A program made the translations under genes and the position numbers. The notes below the pieces were generated by a model, which was given only the letters and a program-made list of their open reading frames with translations, was not told where the DNA came from and did no database searches. Of a DNA stretch of 64,000 nt, positions 25,101 through 33,476 are shown piece by piece. Source of the DNA: Gemmatimonadota bacterium (GTDB taxonomy: Bacteria > JAAXHH01); the NCBI GenBank assembly GCA_026702745.1, contig JAPPBT010000020.1, positions 61,149 to 125,148 on the forward strand. Direction: 5' to 3'. Within the stretch, counting starts at the first letter, position 1. The number at the start of each line of letters is the position of its first letter.

Positions 25101-25778
25101 CTACCTGGCGAAGCGGTATCCGACCCCCCGCACCGTTTCCACCATGCCGGCGGCCTCGCCGAGTTTCTCGCGCAACCGCTTGATGTGTGCGTCCACGGTG
25201 CGTCCGTACCCCATGTAGTCATACCCCCAGACCACGTCGAGCAGCTCCTCCCGGGTCTGTACCCTGCCGCGCCGCTGAAAGAGAACGGCCAACAGCTTGA
25301 ACTCGGTGGCGGTCAGGGACACCGTGCCGCCCGAAACGGACACGTGGTGGCCTTCCACGTCGATGACCAGGGGTCCCGCCCGGACGGGGCCCGGGGATGC
25401 CGGTTCGGACCGGCGGCGCAGGATGTTCCGGATGCGCAGGGCGATCTCCCGGGGACTGAAGGGTTTGACCACATAGTCGTCGGCCCCCAGTTCAAGACCG
25501 ATGATCCGGTCGATTTCCTCGCTTTTCGCGGTCAGCATCAGGATGGGTATGGACCTCGTGCGTTCGTCCTGTTTCAGAATGCGGCATACGTCGGTGCCTT
25601 CGAGTCCGGGCAGCATGAGGTCGAGCACGATGAGATCAGGGGTCTCGTCGCGGGCTTTTTCGAGCGCGGCCGGGCCGTCCGCCGCCACGATGACATCGAA
25701 GCCGGATTTCTCCAGGTTGTACTGGATGATTTCCACGATATCGGGTTCGTCGTCTATGACCAATATCGTCTGGCGCAT
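25101..25778 (-). CDS. phoB: Phosphate response regulator PhoB
   Basis: A 225-residue OmpR/PhoB-family regulator. The receiver domain has the acidic pocket (DDE at 9-11), phosphoacceptor D53 in LIVLDLMLPG, T in MLTAKSE and K in DDYVVKPFSPRE. The C-terminal winged helix shows LTATEFKLLAVLFQRRGRV and GRTVDAHIKRLREKLGE with VRGVGYRFAR at the end. It precedes phoR by 8 bp on the minus strand. It probably binds the 11-bp repeats upstream of the TonB receptor. A candidate promoter lies 165 bp upstream. Confidence 0.93.
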   Translation of the reverse strand: MRQTILVIDDEPDIVEIIQYNLEKSGFDVIVAADGPAALEKARDETPDLIVLDLMLPGLEGTDVCRILKQDERTRSIPILMLTAKSEEIDRIIGLELGADDYVVKPFSPREIALRIRNILRRRSEPASPGPVRAGPLVIDVEGHHVSVSGGTVSLTATEFKLLAVLFQRRGRVQTREELLDVVWGYDYMGYGRTVDAHIKRLREKLGEAAGMVETVRGVGYRFAR

Positions 25779-25928
25779 TCCCCTTCCTGTCGGTTTGGAG
25801 GGACCATCTCTCGTGCGTCACTCGGGTGGTACTTCTCGCGCACGGTTCAATGAAGCGCACACTCGGCGCGCGGCGTGTCTCGAGAACTCGCGCATGACGT
25901 GCGGACCGCACGCACGCAGGCGGCTCAA

Positions 25929-25970
25929 TTCAGGTATCTGAAATATACCCGGCGCGAGGCCCGTTGAAAA
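25929..25970 (-). promoter_or_regulatory. Candidate phoB-phoR promoter with dyad
   Basis: Minus strand: TTTTCA (25970-25965), a 17-nt spacer, TATATT (25947-25942), overlapped by the inverted repeat TTCAG-ATAC-CTGAA (25942-25929). The -35 is a weak match, as expected for an activated promoter. The 5' leader would be about 160 nt. The rest of 25779-26083 holds only a repeat array. Confidence 0.45.
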
Positions 25971-25985
25971 CACAAATCGGCGGCC

Positions 25986-26053
25986 GGGCCGGCGGCCAAG
26001 ACGGTGTACGGCCGGCGGCCGAGACGGTGTACGGCCGGCGGCCGAGACGGTGT
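25986..26053. repeat. 22/23-bp tandem repeat between phoB and nth
   Basis: Three units with the core GGCCGGCGGCC(A/G)AGACGGTGT at 25986, 26008 and 26031. Highly GC-rich and non-coding. Confidence 0.85.
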
Positions 26054-26083
26054 ACGGGCCGGCGGGCGGACCGGCAATGGTGC

Positions 26084-26722
26084 CTACTTTGCCGAAGGGC
26101 ACAGATCGCTCAGGACGCATTCGTCGCATTTCGGACGCCGGGCGACGCAGGTCTTCCTGCCGTGGGACGCCAGAAGGTGTCCCAGGCCGGTCCAGTCCGA
26201 TTCCGGCACAAACTTCATCAGGTCGCGCTCGATCCGGTCGGGGTCGGCCTGTTTTGTGAACCCGAGGAGCCCGGACAAGCGTTTCACGTGGGTGTCCACG
26301 GCGATCCCCGGAATCCCGAAGGCGTTGCCGCGCACGACGTTGGCGGTCTTTCGTCCCACGCCGGCCAGATTCGTCAAGTCCTCCATGGCCGAAGGCACCT
26401 CGCCGCCGTGGTTATCGACCAACGACCGGCAGCATTTCCGGATATTGGCCGCCTTGTTGCGGTAGAAGCCCGTGGTGAAGATGTCCGCTTCCAATGCTTC
26501 GGGCGCGGCGTCCAGGTAGTGACTGGGGGACGGATACTTCCTGAAGAGGGATTCCGTGACCACGTTTACCTGCTTGTCCGTGCACTGCGCCGAGAGTATG
26601 GTCGCGACAAGCAGTTCAAAAGGCGTGGTGAAATTCAATGCCGGTCCCACGTCGGGGTAGGTCTTCTTCAGGCGGTCCAGGACCTCCGCCATGCGTTCAC
26701 GCTGTGCTTTCATGGTCGGCAT
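26084..26722 (-). CDS. nth: Endonuclease III
   Basis: A 212-residue helix-hairpin-helix DNA glycosylase/AP lyase removing oxidised pyrimidines. The HhH motif LTNLAGVGRKTANVVRGNAF contains the catalytic lysine; the aspartate follows in IAVDTHVKRLSGLLG. The [4Fe-4S] loop is intact at the C-terminus (C-x6-C-x2-C-x5-C). The frame continues upstream through a Gly/Pro-rich repeat to 26788. The ATG at 26722 is preferred because upstream codons come from the 37-bp array, although its ribosome site is weak. It follows the PolX gene on the same strand, forming a repair pair. Confidence 0.94.
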   Translation of the reverse strand: MPTMKAQRERMAEVLDRLKKTYPDVGPALNFTTPFELLVATILSAQCTDKQVNVVTESLFRKYPSPSHYLDAAPEALEADIFTTGFYRNKAANIRKCCRSLVDNHGGEVPSAMEDLTNLAGVGRKTANVVRGNAFGIPGIAVDTHVKRLSGLLGFTKQADPDRIERDLMKFVPESDWTGLGHLLASHGRKTCVARRPKCDECVLSDLCPSAK

Positions 26723-26744
26723 GTTCAGTATTTCCAGTTGGGAC

Positions 26745-26855
26745 CGGGCACGTACGGGCGGACCAGGCGGGCCAGGCGGACCGGGCACGTGTGGGCGGAC
26801 CAGGCGGGCCAGGCGGACCGAGCTCGTGCGGGCGGATCAGGCGGACCAGGCGGAC
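26745..26855. repeat. 37-bp tandem repeat between polX and nth
   Basis: Three 37-bp units (26745, 26782, 26819), each starting CG(G/A)GC and rich in GGCGGACCAGGCGGACC. The third unit has diverged. The array fills the whole gap between the two repair genes. Confidence 0.9.
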
Positions 26856-26858
26856 CGC

Positions 26859-28580
26859 TTAATTCGCCGTCGTACTGAGACGCCCGGCCTTCAGCCCGAT
26901 CAGCTCTTCCGCCGTCAGGCTGTTCAGGAGTCGATCGGGCGTCACGCCTCCCTTGCGGACCATGGAAAGTCCGTATTCCACGTAGTCCAGTTCGTCCACG
27001 TGATGGGCGTCGGGCCCGATACTGAAACGGGCGCCCCGGGTCATGCCGTAATCGAGATGTCGCCAGTCCAGGTCGAGACGGTGGGGATTCGCGTTGACTT
27101 CTACGGCGACGTTGTGGGCCACCGCTTCGTCGATGAGGCGGGCTACGTCCACGGGATAGCCGTCCCGGGCCAGCAACAGCCGGCCCGTGGGGTGTCCCAG
27201 AATGGTCGTGTGCGGATTCCGGATCGCCTTGACCATGCGTTCTGTCATATCCGCTTCGGACATGTTGAATATGGAGTGTACGGAAGCCACGACCAGGTCG
27301 AAGGTGGCCAGGACCTCGTCCGGGTAGTCCAGGCTCCCGTCGGGGAGGATGTCGGACTCTATACCCTTCAGGATGCGGAAGTCGTCGTACCGGGCGTTTA
27401 GCTCGTCGATTTCCTCCTGCTGCTCCATGACCCGTTCGATGCTCAGTCCCTGGGCATAGGCCGCGGTCCGGCTGTGGTCGCAAACCGCGATGTAGCCGTA
27501 CCCCCGCGCACGGGCGCCCTCGGCCATTTCCCGGAGGCTGTGCATCCCGTCGCTGTAGGAAGTATGGTTGTGGATCACGCCGAGGATATCCGCCTTCGAC
27601 GGCAGTTCCGGCAACCGGTTCTCCGCGGCCATGGCGACCTCTTCGCCCCCTTCCCGCAGTTCCGGGGGTACGAACTGAAGGCCGAGCAGGTCATAGATCA
27701 CGGATTCGTCGGGACAGGGGATCACGGCGCGGTCGCGAATGACGTGCCGGTCGGTGATGGTGATCCCCCGGTCGTCGGCGTGCCGGGCGATCTTCGTTCG
27801 GTGGCCTTCGCTGCCCGTCCAGTGATACAGCGTGACGGCGAAGGTTTCGTCCGGAACGCAGTGGATCCGAACGGGCAGCCCGGATGGTCCGATGACGGTA
27901 ACGTCACGGTCATCCTGCGCCTGTACCTCGCCGAAACGATGCAGGATGGGCTTGATCCCCTCCGGGTCGGGATGGCCCACGACGAGGTCGGTCTCACGGA
28001 TGACTTCCATCCTGCGCCTGACGTCTCCGGCGACCTCGGCGCGCCAGACGTCTGGGTGGCGGAGCAGGTCGTCCGCCAGGGACTTCGCCTCCTTCAACGC
28101 CCGGTCCAGGAGATGGAACCCGCGCGACCGCTTGATCAGGTCGATCCCCTTGAGCACACGCTCCTGGGTCTTGGCACCGAACCCGTCCAGCTTGACGAGC
28201 CGGTTCTCCCGGCAGGCGTATTCCAGTTCCCCCACGGTATCGATGCCGAGATGGTCGTAGATCGTTCGGATCTTCCGCGCGCCGAGGCCCCTGATGGTGA
28301 GCATTTCCTGGAACCCGCCCGGCACCGTTTGAACGAGGGACTGATGATAGCTCGACTGCCCGTCACGGACGAGTTCGGTGATGTGGCGCACCATGGAGGC
28401 GCCCAGGCCGGGGACCTTGTCCAGCCGGTCTTCGATCACCATGTCCGCAACCGGTTCGGCGAGGGTCTCCACGCGGCGCGCGGCGTTTGCGTAGGCACGG
28501 GTCTTGAAGGTATTCTCGCCCTGCAGGATCAGAAGCGAACCGATCTGGCTGAGCACCTTGCCGATCTGTTTGTTGGTCAT
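26859..28580 (-). CDS. polX: PolX-family protein (Pol beta-like domain plus PHP domain) with altered polymerase site
   Basis: A 573-residue protein of the bacterial/archaeal PolX type: 8-kDa-like HhH domain and fingers (1-150), Pol beta palm (about 155-300), PHP domain (about 330-560). The PHP metal ligands look complete (IHNHTSYSDG with H337/H339, VCDHS, GIESDIL, ASVHS, LGHPTGR, GPDAHH). In the palm, the expected D-x-D is E196-T-D198, and the third catalytic aspartate position reads arginine (VRIH, R238). The GS motif before it is GD. Polymerase activity may be lost while the PHP 3'-5' exonuclease/phosphoesterase remains. The start at 28580 is clear; an 18-bp repeat array lies just upstream. 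Confidence 0.88.
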   Translation of the reverse strand: MTNKQIGKVLSQIGSLLILQGENTFKTRAYANAARRVETLAEPVADMVIEDRLDKVPGLGASMVRHITELVRDGQSSYHQSLVQTVPGGFQEMLTIRGLGARKIRTIYDHLGIDTVGELEYACRENRLVKLDGFGAKTQERVLKGIDLIKRSRGFHLLDRALKEAKSLADDLLRHPDVWRAEVAGDVRRRMEVIRETDLVVGHPDPEGIKPILHRFGEVQAQDDRDVTVIGPSGLPVRIHCVPDETFAVTLYHWTGSEGHRTKIARHADDRGITITDRHVIRDRAVIPCPDESVIYDLLGLQFVPPELREGGEEVAMAAENRLPELPSKADILGVIHNHTSYSDGMHSLREMAEGARARGYGYIAVCDHSRTAAYAQGLSIERVMEQQEEIDELNARYDDFRILKGIESDILPDGSLDYPDEVLATFDLVVASVHSIFNMSEADMTERMVKAIRNPHTTILGHPTGRLLLARDGYPVDVARLIDEAVAHNVAVEVNANPHRLDLDWRHLDYGMTRGARFSIGPDAHHVDELDYVEYGLSMVRKGGVTPDRLLNSLTAEELIGLKAGRLSTTAN

Positions 28581-28596
28581 GACTGGATTCCATCCC

Positions 28597-28749
28597 GGTG
28601 CGTCTTATCGTCCCGGCATGTCGTGACGCACTGGCGCGTCTTGAGGTACCGGCGCGTCTTAGCGTCCCGGTGCGTCTTGACGTCCTGGCATGTCGTGACG
28701 CCCTGGCGCGTCGTGACGCCCTGGCGCGTCGTGACGCCCTGGCGCGCAC
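28597..28749. repeat. 18-bp tandem array, eight units
   Basis: Eight consecutive 18-bp units with consensus GGCGCGTCGTGACGCCCT and variants, plus a partial ninth, between the receiver gene and polX. The frame through it is open on the minus strand (Arg/Ala/Ser-rich peptide), but no start or ribosome site supports translation. Confidence 0.9.
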
Positions 28750-28763
28750 ACATCAGGTATTTT

Positions 28764-29150
28764 TCAGCGCGCGGAGCGGGCATGCTTTTGGCAAGATTCG
28801 ACGAATTCCGGCAGCCTTTTCACGAATTCCGACCTGGGCACCGCCCGTTCGCAGCCCGCCTCCCGGGCACGAACGAAGGCTTCGGGCCGCGTATGCCGGC
28901 CGTAGGCCATCATGGGTACGTCCCTGGTCGCTTCTCCGGCCTTCAGATGGGAAATCAGGCCCACGGCGTCGGTACGCGAAAGATCGAGATCCACGATGAT
29001 CGCGGTGGGTGGGCCGTCCTCGGATTCACCCGGGATTTCGTTCGCTTCCGCCACGAAGCGCGGCATGCCGCCCAACTGGCGGATAGTCTCTCCGATTTTG
29101 GCAGAGAAGAACAGGTCGTCCACCACAACGAGAATGGTATGTTCAGTCAT
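28764..29150 (-). CDS. Stand-alone receiver-domain-like protein (128 aa)
   Basis: A CheY-like fold: TILVVVDDLFFSAKIGETIRQLGG at the start, AIIVDLDLSRTDAVGLISHL with the candidate phosphoacceptor aspartate, and a third-strand region VPMMAYGRH. The acidic pair near the N-terminus is DD, but the conserved Thr and Lys of active receivers are not obvious (YGRHTRP, RSEF). It may therefore be a degenerate or pseudo-receiver. No output domain. The ATG at 29150 has GGAG upstream. It is the first gene of a minus-strand set with polX and nth. No partner kinase is apparent. Confidence 0.7.
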   Translation of the reverse strand: MTEHTILVVVDDLFFSAKIGETIRQLGGMPRFVAEANEIPGESEDGPPTAIIVDLDLSRTDAVGLISHLKAGEATRDVPMMAYGRHTRPEAFVRAREAGCERAVPRSEFVKRLPEFVESCQKHARSAR

Positions 29151-29185
29151 CACGACTCCAGGCTCGCATCACGACTCCAGGCTCG
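29148..29185. repeat. 19-bp direct duplication at the receiver-gene start
   Basis: CATCACGACTCCAGGCTCG is present twice in tandem (29148-29166 and 29167-29185). The first copy supplies both the ATG and the ribosome site of the receiver gene; the second copy duplicates this start signal upstream. Confidence 0.85.
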
Positions 29186-29357
29186 CATCACGCTGGCTGA
29201 TGGATTTTCGGCAGTTCGAATATAAAGTCGGGCGTCTACCGTAAACAAGGGTATTGTTTCGGTCCGGCGCGTGGTCCTCCGAGGACACGGTGGCGCTCGT
29301 TCGGACGAGTCTGCCGACGCCCTTCCGGACGTACCTGGTTTTTTATCGATCTAATTG

Positions 29358-29400
29358 TTGACACATACATCATCAAACTATATATTTATCCTAGTCTAAA
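29358..29400 (+). promoter_or_regulatory. Promoter and DtxR-type operator of the dtxR-feo operon
   Basis: TTGACA (29358-29363), a 17-nt spacer, TATATT (29381-29386), overlapped by the 16-bp dyad TTTATCCTAGTCTAAA (29385-29400). The same dyad is at 9002-9017 beside the porin promoter. Its placement predicts autorepression by the metal-bound regulator encoded just downstream. The rest of 29186-29357 holds nothing else I can identify. Confidence 0.7.
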
Positions 29401-29453
29401 AATAACGGCGCTTCGATTCGCGCAACGCCGTACCAGGATTTGGGGATATTCCC

Positions 29454-30146
29454 ATGCCCACACCAGCTACCGAAGACTACCTCAAAGCCATCTACAAGCT
29501 GCAGGAAAATGCCGAAACCGCGTCGACCAATGCCGTCGCGGACCGGATGGGTGTATCGGCCGCCTCCGTCACCAACATGATGAAGCGGCTGTCGGAGTCG
29601 GGACTGGTCGAGCATCGGCCGTACCAGGCGATCAGGCTGACCGACGCGGGCAGGAAGATTGCCCTCGAAATCATCCGCCACCACCGGTTGCTTGAGGTGT
29701 ACATGGCGGAAGCGCTCGGGTTCACGTGGGACCAGGTGGACGCGGAGGCGGAACGGCTCGAACACGTGATCTCCGAAGAGTTCGAGGACAAGATCGACGC
29801 CATGCTGGGATACCCGACGACGGATCCTCACGGTTCGCCGATTCCGACGAAGGACGGGGCCATAGCCACCACGAACCACAAGAAGTTGTCCGACATGGAA
29901 ACCGGCCGAACCGTAGTCGTCCGCCGCGTGACCGACACGGATCCGGAGCTGCTCCGGTACCTGGCGAAACTCGGCCTGCGGCCGGAAAACACCGTGGAGG
30001 TGCTGAATAAGGAGCCCTTCGAAGGCCCCATGCTCCTGCGCGTCGCCGGGGAGGAACACCACGTCGGTCGCCAGGTCGCCCGTACCGTCCTGGTTGAAAG
30101 CCTGCCGGCCGGCGAAGGGATCGACAAGGGGCGGGCAGACCCATGA
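29454..30146 (+). CDS. DtxR/MntR-family metal-dependent repressor with C-terminal FeoA-like domain
   Basis: A 230-residue regulator. Winged helix (1-70: ATEDYLKAIYKL, GVSAASVTNMMKRLSESGLVEH), dimerisation/metal domain (71-140: RHHRLLEVYMAE, ERLEHVISEEFEDKID) and SH3/FeoA-like C-terminal domain (about 150-225). The metal ligand set is D8, H77, E100, E103, H104, which is the MntR pattern rather than the Met/Cys set of DtxR/IdeR. Yet the downstream genes are iron transporters, so the sensed metal could be Fe(II) or Mn(II). It starts a four-gene operon with ATGA overlaps and has its own operator at 29385. Confidence 0.92.
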   Translation: MPTPATEDYLKAIYKLQENAETASTNAVADRMGVSAASVTNMMKRLSESGLVEHRPYQAIRLTDAGRKIALEIIRHHRLLEVYMAEALGFTWDQVDAEAERLEHVISEEFEDKIDAMLGYPTTDPHGSPIPTKDGAIATTNHKKLSDMETGRTVVVRRVTDTDPELLRYLAKLGLRPENTVEVLNKEPFEGPMLLRVAGEEHHVGRQVARTVLVESLPAGEGIDKGRADP

Positions 30147-31159
30147 CCGGTGTCATCGTGCTCATCGTAGCCGGCGCGCTCTTCGTGCCGCAGTACGGCC
30201 TGTTCTGGCGCATCCGGCGCCGGCGCTGGCTGCAGTCCCGCCAGGCCGTGGAGGACGCCCTCGCACATCTGCACCAGTTTCAGCATGACGGCCGCCCGGC
30301 ATCCGTGGAGTCCCTTTCCAATACCCTGGGCACGTCGACGAAACACACGCTGGTCCTGGTCAACCGAATGGCGCAGCTGGACCTCGTGGTCGTGACGGGT
30401 CAGGGCATGCGGCTCACGGCGGCAGGCCATCGTTGGGCGCTCCAGATCGTACGGGCCCACCGGCTGTTCGAGCGGTATCTCGCCGATGAGACTTCGGTGC
30501 CCCGAGAAGAGATCCATGCCCGCGCCCACCGGCTGGAGCACACGGTGACCGAGGCGCAGGTCGACAAGATGGACGCCGACATGGGCCATCCCGCCTTCGA
30601 TCCCCAGGGAGATCCGATCCCGAACGCCGCCGGCGACATGAAAGAGATCGAGAGCCAGAAACTCGTCGACTGGCCGGAGGGCGTCCCGGCTCTGATCGTG
30701 CATATCGAGGACGAACCGCCGGAAGTGTACGCCCAGATCATCGCCGAGGATCTCCATCCCGGAATGGTCATCACGATCATGGACATGTCGCCCGTGCGGG
30801 TAGTCATCGGCACGCCGGACGCCGAACATGTGCTTGCGCCGGTCGTCGCCGCGAACGTGTCCGTACGGGAGGCGCCCACCGATGACCTCGAACCGGCAGG
30901 CGTACCGCTCACCACGCTGGCGCACGGCGAGACGGGAAGGGTCGTCGGACTGGCGCCGGCCTGCCAGGGCCTGACCCGAAGGCGATTCCAGGACCTGGGC
31001 CTCACGCCCGGCGCACGCGTCGAGCGGGTCATGCAAAGCGCCTTCAGCGACCCCACGGCCTACCGGGTTCGGAATACGATGATCGCGCTGCGCCGTGAGC
31101 AGAGCGATCTGATCCGGATCGAAAGAGCACCGCAGAAGGAACAGGAGATCGACGCATGA
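30143..31159 (+). CDS. Membrane-anchored DtxR-like/FeoA fusion protein
   Basis: A 338-residue protein. Residues 1-22 form a hydrophobic anchor followed by a basic patch (RIRRRRW), a divergent winged helix (35-100) and a DtxR-type dimerisation helix with RAHRLFERYLADE and HARAHRLEHTV, in which one MntR-like ligand position is histidine. An SH3-like segment comes next, then a typical FeoA domain at 255-330 (HGETGRVVGL, RRRFQDLGLTPGARVERV, IALRREQSDLIRIE). It overlaps dtxR by ATGA and feoB by ATGA. It probably acts as FeoA for the transporter at the membrane. Whether the DNA-binding part works is unclear. Confidence 0.85.
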   Translation: MTGVIVLIVAGALFVPQYGLFWRIRRRRWLQSRQAVEDALAHLHQFQHDGRPASVESLSNTLGTSTKHTLVLVNRMAQLDLVVVTGQGMRLTAAGHRWALQIVRAHRLFERYLADETSVPREEIHARAHRLEHTVTEAQVDKMDADMGHPAFDPQGDPIPNAAGDMKEIESQKLVDWPEGVPALIVHIEDEPPEVYAQIIAEDLHPGMVITIMDMSPVRVVIGTPDAEHVLAPVVAANVSVREAPTDDLEPAGVPLTTLAHGETGRVVGLAPACQGLTRRRFQDLGLTPGARVERVMQSAFSDPTAYRVRNTMIALRREQSDLIRIERAPQKEQEIDA

Positions 31160-32061
31160 GTACCGATGCCGCACCGCGCGGAACGTCCGCGCCGCAAGGA
31201 TCGTCCGCGACACCCGGGACCCCCGAAATGACGGGATCGCAAGGAACTTCCGCGCCGCCCGGCCACGACTGCGTGTCGTGCGCGCTCCAGGAGAACCTGG
31301 TGCAGATGGGCGTTTCGCTGGACCGGTGGGACTATGTCATCGCCCTGGCGGGTAATCCGAATGTGGGTAAGAGCACGGTCTTCAACGCGCTGACCGGATT
31401 GAAGCAGCATACGGGGAACTGGCCCGGGAAGACGGTGAACCGGGCCGAGGGCGGCTTCGAGTTCAACGGCAGAAGGTACAAGATGATCGACCTGCCCGGC
31501 ACGTATTCCCTGCTGTCGGCGTCCATCGACGAGGAGATCGCCCGGGACTTCATCCTCTTCGGCCGCCCCGACTGTACTTTGATCGTCGTCGACGCCACCA
31601 TGCTCGAGCGCAATCTCAACCTCGTGCTGCAGGTGCTGGAGATCACGGAAAGAGCGGTAGTCTGCCTGAACCTGATGGACGAGGCCGAGCGCAAGGGAAT
31701 CTCGGTGGATCACCGCTCGCTCTCCCGGGAACTGGGCGTGCCGGTCGTGCCCGTGTCTGCCCGGAAGAAGGAGGGACTGGGCCTTTTGATGCGCACGGTC
31801 GCCGACGTGATCGAGGGTACGATCAAGAACGCGCCGCGGCGCATAACGGGCAACGACGAACTCGACCGGACGGTGGATACGATCACGGGCATGCTTCAGG
31901 CATCCTACCCGGACCTGCCGAACCCCCGCTGGATCGCCTTCAGGCTGCTCGACGGCGACTACCGGGTGCGCAAGGCGCTGGAAACCGGAGAATTCAGCCG
32001 GATGGGCGTCCAGGCCGACGTAATCGACGGAGGAAGTAATCGACGGAGCATGAACTCATGA
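31156..32061 (+). CDS. feoB: Ferrous iron transporter FeoB, G-protein part
   Basis: The 301-residue soluble GTPase half of FeoB. A low-complexity N-terminal tail (Ala/Gly/Pro/Ser/Thr) is followed by a CVSC motif (C39, C42) and the G-domain: G1 GNPNVGKST (66-74), G3 DLPGTYSLLSA, G4 NLMDEAERKG and G5-like VPVSARKKEG. The GDI-like helical region ends the protein. The membrane domain is in the next gene, which overlaps by ATGA (32058-32061). The CxxC could bind iron or sense redox. Split FeoB of this form is known in some FCB bacteria. Confidence 0.92.
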   Translation: MSTDAAPRGTSAPQGSSATPGTPEMTGSQGTSAPPGHDCVSCALQENLVQMGVSLDRWDYVIALAGNPNVGKSTVFNALTGLKQHTGNWPGKTVNRAEGGFEFNGRRYKMIDLPGTYSLLSASIDEEIARDFILFGRPDCTLIVVDATMLERNLNLVLQVLEITERAVVCLNLMDEAERKGISVDHRSLSRELGVPVVPVSARKKEGLGLLMRTVADVIEGTIKNAPRRITGNDELDRTVDTITGMLQASYPDLPNPRWIAFRLLDGDYRVRKALETGEFSRMGVQADVIDGGSNRRSMNS

Positions 32062-33476
32062 GCGAGACTTCGACAAAACACACGGCCGGCGAGGACATTC
32101 TCGGCCGGGTCGAGGAGATGCAACGGGGCCTGGACGGATCTTACCGGGATGAAATCGTCGAGGCCATCTACCAGGATGCCGAGGCCATCACCCGGAAGGT
32201 GGTCCGCACCGACGAAACGGCCTCCTATCCCTGGGACCAGAAGCTGGACCGCATCGTGACCTCGAGGATCTGGGGCCTGCCGTTCATGGCCCTGCTCCTG
32301 GGCGTCGTCTTCTGGATCACGATATCGGGGGCCAACGTGCCCTCCTCCATGCTGGCGGAAGGACTGTTCTGGCTGGGTGCGCGCGGCGTCGAGTTCTTCG
32401 AGTGGCTGGGCATGCCCTGGTGGGTCACCGGGTTCATCTGGCACGGCGTCTACCGGGGACTGGCCTGGGTGATCGCCGTCATGCTTCCGCCCATGGCGAT
32501 CTTCTTTCCTATTTTTACCATACTGGAAGACCTGGGGTACCTTCCCCGCGTGGCCTTCAACGTCGACGCCCTGTTCAAGAAGGCGGGCGCCCACGGCAAG
32601 CAGGCGCTCACCATGAGCATGGGACTGGGCTGCAACGCGGCCGGGGTCGTGGCCTGCCGGGTCATCGATTCCCCCAGGGAGCGGCTGATCGCCATCCTCA
32701 CCAACAACTTCATGCCCTGCAACGGGCGGTGGCCCACGCTGATCATACTGGCCACCCTCTTCGTGGCGGCGGCCTTCCCGCCGGCCTTCGCGGCCATGGC
32801 CGCGGCCGGCTCCCTGGTCCTCATCGTCCTGATCGGCGCCGCGACGACCCTGCTGGTGTCAGCCATACTGTCCCGGTCGTTCCTCCGGGGCGAAGCCAGC
32901 AGCTTCACGCTGGAGCTTCCGCCCTACCGGCGTCCCAGCATTCTGCGCGTGCTCTACACCTCGCTGATCGACCGGACGATCTTCGTACTGTGGCGTGCGG
33001 TGGTCATGGCCGTGCCGGCGGGCGGCGTGATCTGGCTGCTGAGCAACATCCACACCGGGGGTCAGAGCCTGACGGTCTGGGTCTCCCAGTGGCTGGAACC
33101 CGTGGGGCGGGCCATCGGTCTCGACGGCGTGATCCTGCTGGCCTACATCATCGCCATCCCCGCCAACGAAATCGTGGTCCCGACCATCATCATGGCCTAT
33201 ACCGGCGCGGGCATGATGATCGAACTGGACACGATGGCGGAGCTGCAGCATCTCCTGGTGAACCAGCAGGGGTGGACGCTCCTCACCGCCGTCTGCCTGA
33301 TGCTCTTCTCCCTGCTGCACAACCCCTGTTCGACTACCATGTGGACGGTCTACCGGGAGACTCGGAGCGTGAAGTGGACCGTGGTGAGCGGTCTCATGCC
33401 CCTGGCCATCGCATTCCTCCTGCTCTTCATCGTCGCCCAGACCGCCTACTTCGTCATGGGGCTGGCGGGATGGTAA
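32058..33476 (+). CDS. feoB: Ferrous iron transporter FeoB, membrane part
   Basis: The 472-residue permease half: a soluble helical lead (1-70), then about eight transmembrane helices organised in two Gate domains. Motifs: [24 protein letters not shown] and [36 protein letters not shown], the FeoB pore-lining Gly-Cys-Asn motif. The second Gate repeat has [17 protein letters not shown] and [17 protein letters not shown]. Translation is coupled to the G-protein half. The 3' end overlaps cysN/C tail to tail by 23 bp. Confidence 0.92.
   Translation: MSETSTKHTAGEDILGRVEEMQRGLDGSYRDEIVEAIYQDAEAITRKVVRTDETASYPWDQKLDRIVTSRIWGLPFMALLLGVVFWITISGANVPSSMLAEGLFWLGARGVEFFEWLGMPWWVTGFIWHGVYRGLAWVIAVMLPPMAIFFPIFTILEDLGYLPRVAFNVDALFKKAGAHGKQALTMSMGLGCNAAGVVACRVIDSPRERLIAILTNNFMPCNGRWPTLIILATLFVAAAFPPAFAAMAAAGSLVLIVLIGAATTLLVSAILSRSFLRGEASSFTLELPPYRRPSILRVLYTSLIDRTIFVLWRAVVMAVPAGGVIWLLSNIHTGGQSLTVWVSQWLEPVGRAIGLDGVILLAYIIAIPANEIVVPTIIMAYTGAGMMIELDTMAELQHLLVNQQGWTLLTAVCLMLFSLLHNPCSTTMWTVYRETRSVKWTVVSGLMPLAIAFLLLFIVAQTAYFVMGLAGW

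Noticed and set aside
28363..28749. Arg/Ser/Ala-rich frame through the 18-bp array
   Set aside because: It is a translation of the repeat with no start signal, and overlaps the start of polX in another frame.
28597..28749. Possible CRISPR array
   Set aside because: Eight directly abutting 18-bp units without spacers, and no cas genes; it is a simple tandem array. The same holds for the 36-bp array in msrA, which is coding.
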